Origin: Alphaproteobacteria bacterium
GTDB taxonomy: Bacteria; Pseudomonadota; Alphaproteobacteria; Micropepsales; Micropepsaceae
Assembly (NCBI GenBank): GCA_016792565.1
Contig: JAEUMK010000098.1
Span: 35,250 to 99,249, forward strand
DNA: 64,000 nt
Direction of reading: 5' to 3'
The notes under the pieces are model-generated. The model saw only the letters and a list, made by a program, of their open reading frames with translations, searched no databases and was not told where the DNA came from. Positions 56,499 through 64,000 of the stretch are shown here, in pieces. Position numbers and translations under genes: made by a program. Position 1 is the stretch's first letter. The number at the start of each line of letters is the position of its first letter.

Positions 56499-58704
56499 TC
56501 GCGGGTTCGGCGGCGCGGGGGGCGCGCTCCTCGCGCCCGGCCGCGTCATCCTCGCGCATGATCTCGTCCAGCAGGGCGTCGAGTTCTTCCTGGTCCTCGG
56601 TGAGGGGGACCTCCATCGGAGGACCGTCCTCGGGGGTTGCGGCGCCTGCGATGACGACATCGACGTCGGCCTCGTGCGCTTCGGCTTCGTCCGTTTCGAT
56701 CCCGGCTTCGGAGGCGTCTTCAGGACCGCTTTCGGCGGCGGCGACGTCTTCCGTCCAGCCGGCGCCCGAGGCGACGCCCGTGGGCGGCGCGTTTTCCAGC
56801 GCGATCAGCGGTCCCGGCGCGCTGCGATCGGCCACGGCGGTCATGAAGGCCTGCCAGATTTCGGCCGGCACGGAGCCGCCGGTGACGTCCTTCATCGCCG
56901 CGTTGTCGTCGTTGCCGACCCAGACACCGGCGACGAGATCGCGGGTGAAGCCGACGAACCAGGCGTCGCGGAAGGCCTGGCCGGTGCCGGTCTTGCCGGC
57001 CGCGTCGCGGCCTTCCAGGCGCGCGCGCTTGGCGGTGCCGGCCAGCACCGTCTCGCGCATCATGTAGGTCATCTCGGCGGCGAAGACCGGCGCGATCACC
57101 TCCATCGGACCGGAGCCCTGGCGCTCGTAGAGCGTGCGGCCCTGGCGGGTGCGGATGCGGACGATGCCGTGCGGAATGGCGCTGAGGCCGCCATTGGCGA
57201 AGGGCGCGTAGGCGGAGGTCAGTTCCAGCAGGTTCACCTCCGACGCGCCGAGCGCCAGCGCGGGCTGGGCGAGGAGCGGCGACAGCACGCCGAGGCGCTT
57301 GGCGACCGCCGCGGCGGTCTTGGGGCCGACATCGACGATAAGGCGGATCGCCACCGAGTTCAGCGAGCGCGAGAGCGCGTGGGTGAGCGTCACCTCGCCT
57401 TCGTATTTGTGCTTGTAGTTGCCGGGGTTCCAGTTCTTCAGCTTGATCGGGGCGTCGAGCACCAGGCTGTCGGGGGTGTAGCCGGCCTCGAGCGCCGCGA
57501 GAAAGACGAACGGCTTGAACGAGGACCCGGGCGGACGCTGCGCCTGGACGGCTCGGTTGAACTGGCTTTCCGCATAGGAGCGGCCGCCGACCATGGCGCG
57601 CACGGCGCCCTCGGTGGAGAGCGCGACGAAAGCGGCCTGGCCGATCCTCAGCTTTTCGCCCCTGGCCTCCAGCGCCTGCGCGACGGCGATCTCGGCGGCG
57701 CGCTGCAGGCCGAGATCGAGCGTCGTCTCGACCACGATGTCGCCCTCCGGCGCGCCGCCGATGAAGCCGGGCACCTGTTCGAGCACCCAGTCGGCGAAAT
57801 ACTCCGCCCCCGGCGAGGAGCGCGTCGCCATCACGGCGGGGCGCGCCTCGTTGGCGCGCGCGCGTTCGGCGCGGGTGATGAAGCCGGCCTCCTCCATGGC
57901 GGCGAGCACGATCTCGGCGCGCTCCTCGGCGGCTTCGGCGTCCTTGGTCGGAGCGAGGCGCGAGGGCGCCTTGAGGAGGCCGGCGAGGATCGCCGATTCC
58001 TTCAGCGTCAGATCCCGCGCGCCCTTGTCGAAATAGCGCCGCGAGGCGGCCTCCACGCCATAGGTGCCGGCGCCGAAATAGACGCGGTTCAGATAGAGCG
58101 TCAGGATCTCGTCCTTGGAGTATTTCATCTCCAGCCAGATCGCGAGCAGGGCCTCTTCCATCTTGCGCTCGAAGGTGCGTTCGGGCGTCAGGAAGAGGTT
58201 CTTGGCGAGCTGCTGCGTGATGGTCGAACCGCCCTGCACCACGCGGCCGGCCTCGACATTGGCGAAGAGCGCGCGGGTGAGGCCCCAGACGTCGAGGCCG
58301 AAATGCTCGTAGAAGCGGCGGTCCTCGATCGCCAGCACCGCCCGGGGCAGGTAGGGCGACATCCGGCTCACCGGCACCAGCTCGCCAACGCCCGCGCCGC
58401 GCGTCGCGATCACCGCGCCGTTCGCGTCGAGCACGGTGATCGAGGGCGTGCCCTTCACCCCGAAGAGCTGGTCGGTCGGCGGCAGGCCGGCGGCGTAGTA
58501 GCCGACCAGCATGGCGAGGGCGAGGACGCCGAGCGCACTGGAGGCGACGAGAAACTTGAAGATGCCCCAGCCGCCGCGGCGCCGGCGGCGTTTCGGCGCG
58601 GGCCGGCCCCCGCCCTTGCGGGGCGGCGGGCGGCGGCCTGACGGCCTGGCGCCCTGTCGCCAGGGCGCGTCGCCGCGCGGCGTGCCGTGATGGGACGGAC
58701 TCAT
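56494..58704 (-). CDS. Class A penicillin-binding protein (PBP1A family)
   Basis: 736 residues from ATG 58704 (MSPSHHGTPRGDAPWRQG). A basic Pro/Arg-rich cytoplasmic N-terminus is followed by one membrane helix (about 52-72). Glycosyltransferase motifs: LAIEDRRFYEHFGLDVWGLTRA, GGSTITQQLAKNLFL, RKMEEALLAIWLE and LKESAILAGLLKAPSRLAP. Transpeptidase motifs: active-site Ser in RPPGSSFKPF, SLN in LSRSLNSVAIR, and KTGTGQAFRDAWFVGF. A long acidic, low-complexity C-terminus (about 655-736) is unusual. It polymerises and crosslinks peptidoglycan. Its partner activator may be the lipoprotein at 28.5 kb. Confidence 0.95.
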   Translation of the reverse strand: MSPSHHGTPRGDAPWRQGARPSGRRPPPRKGGGRPAPKRRRRRGGWGIFKFLVASSALGVLALAMLVGYYAAGLPPTDQLFGVKGTPSITVLDANGAVIATRGAGVGELVPVSRMSPYLPRAVLAIEDRRFYEHFGLDVWGLTRALFANVEAGRVVQGGSTITQQLAKNLFLTPERTFERKMEEALLAIWLEMKYSKDEILTLYLNRVYFGAGTYGVEAASRRYFDKGARDLTLKESAILAGLLKAPSRLAPTKDAEAAEERAEIVLAAMEEAGFITRAERARANEARPAVMATRSSPGAEYFADWVLEQVPGFIGGAPEGDIVVETTLDLGLQRAAEIAVAQALEARGEKLRIGQAAFVALSTEGAVRAMVGGRSYAESQFNRAVQAQRPPGSSFKPFVFLAALEAGYTPDSLVLDAPIKLKNWNPGNYKHKYEGEVTLTHALSRSLNSVAIRLIVDVGPKTAAAVAKRLGVLSPLLAQPALALGASEVNLLELTSAYAPFANGGLSAIPHGIVRIRTRQGRTLYERQGSGPMEVIAPVFAAEMTYMMRETVLAGTAKRARLEGRDAAGKTGTGQAFRDAWFVGFTRDLVAGVWVGNDDNAAMKDVTGGSVPAEIWQAFMTAVADRSAPGPLIALENAPPTGVASGAGWTEDVAAAESGPEDASEAGIETDEAEAHEADVDVVIAGAATPEDGPPMEVPLTEDQEELDALLDEIMREDDAAGREERAPRAAEPAT

Positions 58705-58824
58705 GTGCCGTTTCGCATCCTCAACGGGACGTTCACCCTGCCGTCGTAGCGGGAACGCCGTTAATGCCGCCTGAATCCCCGGATTCCGCGGCGGATTTGC
58801 GGCGATACGCCCCCGACCGAGGGA

Positions 58825-58841
58825 TTGGCACGGCCCTTGAA
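58825..58841 (+). promoter_or_regulatory. Possible sigma-54 promoter
   Basis: TTGGCACGGCCCTTGAA matches the RpoN consensus TTGGCACG-N4-TTGC(A/T) at every position except that the -12 GC is GA. It lies about 60 bp before the ATG at 58903, the right distance for the following gene. The mismatch is at a functionally important base, so this is a candidate only. Confidence 0.4.
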
Positions 58842-58902
58842 GTCCACCGGGCAAGCCCCGGCGCATCGCAGGCGCCGCCCGGAAGACAAGGACACGAGCC
58901 AG

Positions 58903-59298
58903 ATGAAGACGATCCTCGCCGCCGCCGCCCTCAGCCTCGCGCTCGCCGGCAGCGCCGCCGCCGCCGACGCCGAAGGCCGCTACGAGGTACTCGGCCTCGG
59001 CGCCCTCACCTGCGCCGACTACATCGCGGCGCCGCCGGAAGCCGCCGACGTCGTCGGCATCTGGGTGCAGGGCTACGCCACCGCGATGAACCAGCTGCTC
59101 AGCGACGTCCGCGACGTCACCGGCGGCCGCAGCGACGCCCAGATCGCGCAGGAGATCTGGCACGTCTGCAAGGCCGATCCCAAGCTGCTGATGGCCGATG
59201 CGGCGCGCACCATGATCGTGAAGATGGCCGGGCTCGACACCGGTCCGGCCGCCAAGAAGACGGCCAAGGCCGACGAAGGCCCGGCGCTGCGCCGCTAG
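58903..59298 (+). CDS. Small secreted protein, Rap1a/HdeA-like
   Basis: 131 residues from ATG 58903 with a signal peptide (MKTILAAAALSLALAGSAAAA). The mature part has LGALTCADYIAAPPEAADVVGIWVQGYATAMNQLLSDV, then QIAQEIWHVCKADPKLLMADAARTMIVKMAG, the pattern of small periplasmic four-helix proteins with two Cys joined by a disulfide (the Rap1a immunity / HdeA-like group). Members bind or chaperone proteins in the envelope, or protect against effectors. Function here is unknown. A possible sigma-54 promoter precedes it; the first kinase gene follows 209 bp later. Confidence 0.75.
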   Translation: MKTILAAAALSLALAGSAAAADAEGRYEVLGLGALTCADYIAAPPEAADVVGIWVQGYATAMNQLLSDVRDVTGGRSDAQIAQEIWHVCKADPKLLMADAARTMIVKMAGLDTGPAAKKTAKADEGPALRR

Positions 59299-59369
59299 AG
59301 ATTACCTCCAGAGTACCCCACCACCACCACCACCAGTACCAGTACCAGCACCACACCAGCACCGGCTCC

Positions 59370-59420
59370 GCGAGGGCGGCTTGGGACATCCCAGGCCGCC
59401 CTCGCGCCGTTCGGCGCGAG
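59370..59420. other. Two overlapping alternative hairpins upstream of the TIR kinase gene
   Basis: Hairpin 1 pairs 59370-59386 with 59389-59405 (16 of 17 pairs Watson-Crick plus one G-T, CA loop). Hairpin 2 pairs 59401-59409 with 59412-59420 (9 bp). They share bases 59401-59405 and so cannot coexist, as in attenuator-like switches. There is no T-tract. The 59301-59360 stretch just before is a CAC/CAG trinucleotide-like repeat. Confidence 0.5.
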
Positions 59421-59452
59421 GCCGCGCGCGGCGGACTGCGATGATGCGCCAT

Positions 59453-59484
59453 GCTTCCGCCGGAGACGCTTGATGTCTAGGCTG
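59453..59484 (+). promoter_or_regulatory. Promoter-like element of the TIR kinase gene
   Basis: GCTTCC (59453-59458), 18 bp, CTAGGCTG (59477-59484), then 23 bp to the GTG start. The same two blocks with exactly the same 18-bp spacing precede the second kinase gene at 62038-62069, where the spacer sequence itself is different. TAGGCT fits an alphaproteobacterial -10. Confidence 0.65.
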
Positions 59485-59507
59485 ACCGCTTCCGGGGGTG
59501 CTGCTTC

Positions 59508-62015
59508 GTGTCGGACGTTCTCATCAGCTTCGCGCGCGAGGATCGCGCCTGGGTGGAATCGCTGGCCGCGGCGCTGACCAAGGCCGGGTTGTCGGTCACC
59601 TGGGATCTGCGCGGCCGCGCCGGGCAGAGCTTCGACGTCCAGAAGGAAGAGGCGCTGGCCGCCGCCCGGGCGGTCGTCGTCGTCTGGTCGGCGGCGGCGC
59701 TCGCCTCGCACTGGGTGCGGGCGGAAGCCGGCGACGCGCTGGAGCGCGGCATCCTGGTGCCCGTGCTGAAGGAGCCGGTGGTGCCGCCGCTGCTCTTCCG
59801 CCATCTCGCCAGCGCCGACATGACGCGCTGGAACGGCGGCGCGGACGCCGCCTTCGAGGCGCTGGCCGGCGATCTGATGGCGATGACCGGAAGGGCCGAT
59901 GCGCCGCGGCCCGCCGCCCCCGCGCCGCCCGAGCCCGCCGACGAGCGCACCGTCTTTCGCGCCCGGGCGCTGTCGCCCGGCGAGGTGATCGGCCATTTCC
60001 GCATCGTCGCGCTGCTCGGCGAAGGCGGCAGCGGGGCGATCTACGAGGCGCGCAACATCCATAACGAGGACGAGCGGGTCGCGCTGAAGATCGTGCTGCC
60101 CGACATTGCCGACCGCGAGCAGTTCTTCGGCTTTCTCAGGGCCGAGGCGAACGCCGTGCAGCGGGTCAAGCACGACGCGGTGGTCCAGTACCGCACGTTC
60201 GGGCGGATCGAGAACAGCGACGAGTTTTTCCTGGTGATCGAGTTCGTCGAGGGGCCGACGCTGGGCAAGGTGCTGCGCGACGGCGCGCTGGAGCCCGAGC
60301 GGCTGCGGCGGCTGGCGGTGCGGCTGGCCAACGGGCTCGCCGCCGCGCACGAGCAGGGGGTGATCCACCGCGACCTCTCGCCCGACAACATCATCCTGCC
60401 GGGCGGCGATCCGGACCGCGCGACGATCATCGACTTCGGCATCGCGCGCAACGGCGCTTTCGATCCGCTGGGGACGTCGTTCGCCGGCAAGCTGTCCTAT
60501 GCCGCGCCCGAACAGTTCGCGGGCGACGCGGCGCTGATCGGGCCATGGACCGATCTCTACAGCTTCGGCCTCGTCCTCGTCGCCGCCGCGCGCGGCCGCC
60601 GCCTCGACATGGGCAAGGACATGGAAGGCGCCCTCGCGGCGCGGCGGAGCGTGCCGTCGCTGGACGGCGTGCCGGCCGAGCTGCACGCCCCCCTCGCCGC
60701 GCTACTGCAGCCCGACCCGGCCTTGCGGGTGCGCACCGCCGAAGAGGCGGCGCGGCTCTTCGCCCGAGCGGCGCCGGCCGCGGAAAGCCCCGAGCCGCCG
60801 CAGGTCACCATCCGCGATCCCTATCCCCAGCAGGTCCAGAGCGACGCCGCCGCTTTGGCCGTCGCACCGGCGCAACGCCGCATCTGGCCGTGGCTCGCCC
60901 TTGCCGGCGGGGCGCTGGCGGCCGCGGCGCTCACCACGTTCCTGCTGATGCCGAAGGGCGAGCCTGGCCGTGTCGCCGCGGCCGAGCCGATGGCCGCCGC
61001 GCCGGCGGCCGTGACGCCCGCCGCGACGCCGACGCCTCCCGAGGCGGTGCCGGCGCCCGCGCCCGATCCCGAACCTTCGCCTTCGATCGCGTCGACGCCA
61101 GAGGGCGGCGTCGACGCGCGGCTCGTCCCGATCATCGACGCCGCGGTCGAGGCCGAGGATGCCGCGAGCGCCGCCGCGGCGCGTGCCGACATCGCAGCCG
61201 CCAAGGCGGACGAGGCGGTGGCGGCGGCCAGGGCCCGCGCCGCCGAGGCGCGCGAGGCCGCCGACCTGGGCGTCAAGGCGTATGAAGCCGCCTGCACGCC
61301 GGCGCAGCCGCCCGCGGGCCACAGCTGCGGCGCGAGCGAGGACGGGACGCGCTATGGCGGCGAGGAGGTCTGCGCCGACGGCGTCTGCAAGGGCCACGGC
61401 TACAACAGCTACACCTACCAGGACGGCGCGCGCGTCGACGGCCGGATGAAGGACAACGAGTTCGTCGCCGGCTGCCGCACCGAGCCGGGTAACATGGTCT
61501 ATTGCGGCGACATGGCCGGCGCGGCGCTCACCGGCTACGGCGTCATGACGTTCGACGACAGGCATGTCTATTCCGGGCTGTTCCGCGACGGCGCGCTCGA
61601 CCCGCGCGGCCTGTGGGACGCCGCGAAGGAACCGAACGTCCTGATCGATTCCTATCGCGGCGAGGTGGTCGGCGGGACCCTGAACGGGGCCGGCGAGATG
61701 ATCCTCACCGACACGACCACGATCAGCGGCGATTGGGCGGACGGCCGAGCCTCCGGGTTCGGCGTCGTCGTCCTGAAGGACGGCACGCGCCTCCTCGTCG
61801 CGTTCGCCGACGGCGCCGCGCGCATCGGCGCGGTGAAGATCGGCATCGCCGACTATCCCGGCGGCCAGGCCTATGCCGGCGAGTTCGCCTCGGACGATGC
61901 GATGGGCGCGGTCCGGCGCAGCGGCCTCGGCGCGCTGTTCGCGCCGGACGGGACGATCCTGCAGCAGGGGCGCTGGAAGGACGACCGGCTGGTCGAGGAC
62001 TTCGCCGCGCCCTGA
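59508..62015 (+). CDS. TIR-Ser/Thr kinase-TM-MORN receptor-like protein
   Basis: 835 residues from GTG 59508. Domains: TIR (about 2-125; DVLISFAREDRAWVESLA, VVVVWSAAALASHWVRAE with the conserved Glu73), protein kinase (about 160-420; GEGGSGAIYEARN loop at 171, Lys194 in VALKIV, HRDLSPDN at 287-294, IDFG at 308-311, AAPEQF), one membrane helix (459-481), a Pro/Ala linker, an Ala/Glu-rich helix (540-595), a Cys cluster (596-627), and MORN-like repeats to the end (GHGYNSYTYQDG, GYGVMTFDDRHVYSGLFRDG). The catalytic-loop Lys of HRDLKPxN is Ser. The TIR and kinase are cytoplasmic and the MORN part probably periplasmic. Function unknown; defence or envelope signalling are options. Confidence 0.9.
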   Translation: MSDVLISFAREDRAWVESLAAALTKAGLSVTWDLRGRAGQSFDVQKEEALAAARAVVVVWSAAALASHWVRAEAGDALERGILVPVLKEPVVPPLLFRHLASADMTRWNGGADAAFEALAGDLMAMTGRADAPRPAAPAPPEPADERTVFRARALSPGEVIGHFRIVALLGEGGSGAIYEARNIHNEDERVALKIVLPDIADREQFFGFLRAEANAVQRVKHDAVVQYRTFGRIENSDEFFLVIEFVEGPTLGKVLRDGALEPERLRRLAVRLANGLAAAHEQGVIHRDLSPDNIILPGGDPDRATIIDFGIARNGAFDPLGTSFAGKLSYAAPEQFAGDAALIGPWTDLYSFGLVLVAAARGRRLDMGKDMEGALAARRSVPSLDGVPAELHAPLAALLQPDPALRVRTAEEAARLFARAAPAAESPEPPQVTIRDPYPQQVQSDAAALAVAPAQRRIWPWLALAGGALAAAALTTFLLMPKGEPGRVAAAEPMAAAPAAVTPAATPTPPEAVPAPAPDPEPSPSIASTPEGGVDARLVPIIDAAVEAEDAASAAAARADIAAAKADEAVAAARARAAEAREAADLGVKAYEAACTPAQPPAGHSCGASEDGTRYGGEEVCADGVCKGHGYNSYTYQDGARVDGRMKDNEFVAGCRTEPGNMVYCGDMAGAALTGYGVMTFDDRHVYSGLFRDGALDPRGLWDAAKEPNVLIDSYRGEVVGGTLNGAGEMILTDTTTISGDWADGRASGFGVVVLKDGTRLLVAFADGAARIGAVKIGIADYPGGQAYAGEFASDDAMGAVRRSGLGALFAPDGTILQQGRWKDDRLVEDFAAP

Positions 62016-62037
62016 GGGTACGCCGGGCGCCCGAAGC

Positions 62038-62069
62038 GCTTCCCTCGCACCGCCGCGCTCACTAGGCTG
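62038..62069 (+). promoter_or_regulatory. Promoter-like element of the second kinase gene
   Basis: GCTTCC (62038-62043), 18 bp, CTAGGCTG (62062-62069), then 24 bp to the GTG start. It is identical in both blocks and in spacing to the element before the TIR kinase gene, which supports a shared regulator and an independent start for each gene. Confidence 0.65.
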
Positions 62070-62093
62070 GCGCCAAGGGAGCAAGCGTCCGCC

Positions 62094-64000
<1,907 letters not shown>

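Noticed and set aside
59301..59360. CACCAC/CAGTAC trinucleotide repeat considered as a CRISPR or tandem-repeat array
   Set aside because: Only a short degenerate microsatellite of about 50 bp, with no spacer-repeat structure.

Overview
The window is a stretch of a very GC-rich chromosome (roughly 70% by eye) whose gene content points to an alphaproteobacterium. The supporting markers are a TIGR02300-type zinc-ribbon/acidic-tail protein, an MmcB-like DNA repair protein, a RegB/SenC/RegA redox cluster with the invariant RegA helix-turn-helix, an OlsB-like ornithine-lipid acyltransferase, an intracellular PHA depolymerase, and the order aroA-cmk-rpsA / ihfB-lapA-pyrF-trpFBA-accD-folC. Genus and order cannot be fixed from sequence alone. 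No rRNA, transposase, integrase or CRISPR array was seen; one tRNA-Ala(GGC) is present.

Layout. 1-13 kb: the end of a 2OG-Fe(II) oxygenase and a VOC protein, then a long minus-strand housekeeping block (folC, accD, trpA, trpB, trpF, pyrF, lapA, ihfB, rpsA, cmk, aroA), mostly joined by 4-bp overlaps. It is interrupted by two plus-strand genes, a DUF1902-like gene and a TPR lipoprotein. 13-17 kb: TIGR02300 protein, tRNA-Ala, S-formylglutathione hydrolase and a methionine-salvage operon mtnB-mtnD-mtnC. 16.6-28.5 kb (minus): OlsB-like acyltransferase, AmpG-like permease, hybrid histidine kinase, secreted unknown, NYN+LOTUS protein, YifB/ComM ATPase, a two-gene small operon behind an AT-rich promoter, Rieske oxygenase, gshB, yraN, rsmI. 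28.5-40.8 kb: lppC-type lipoprotein, hemW-rdgB-rph, then the heat-shock genes hrcA-grpE and dnaK-dnaJ with a histidine kinase and a YpfJ-like metalloprotease between them, and a nitroreductase.

40.8-50 kb is the first accessory-looking part: a large RND exporter whose second periplasmic loop carries adhesin-like repeats, a divergent diiron ferritin-like protein behind two tandem palindromic operators, a secreted TPR/beta-propeller protein, a small secreted protein, mmcB, and a secreted protein with a long Glu-Pro stalk. 50-59.3 kb: regA, regB and divergent senC, phaZ behind a promoter/palindrome, sufE, a DUF45-type metalloprotease, two small secreted proteins, a dispersed intergenic repeat and a class A penicillin-binding protein.

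59.4-64 kb holds the most unusual locus: two tandem serine/threonine kinase receptors with kinase, transmembrane helix, Ala-rich helix, Cys cluster and MORN-like repeats. The first carries an N-terminal TIR domain, the second does not and runs off the window end. Both kinases share the same promoter-like motif with identical spacing and the same Lys-to-Ser change in the catalytic loop, which suggests a duplicated, co-expressed signalling or defence module.
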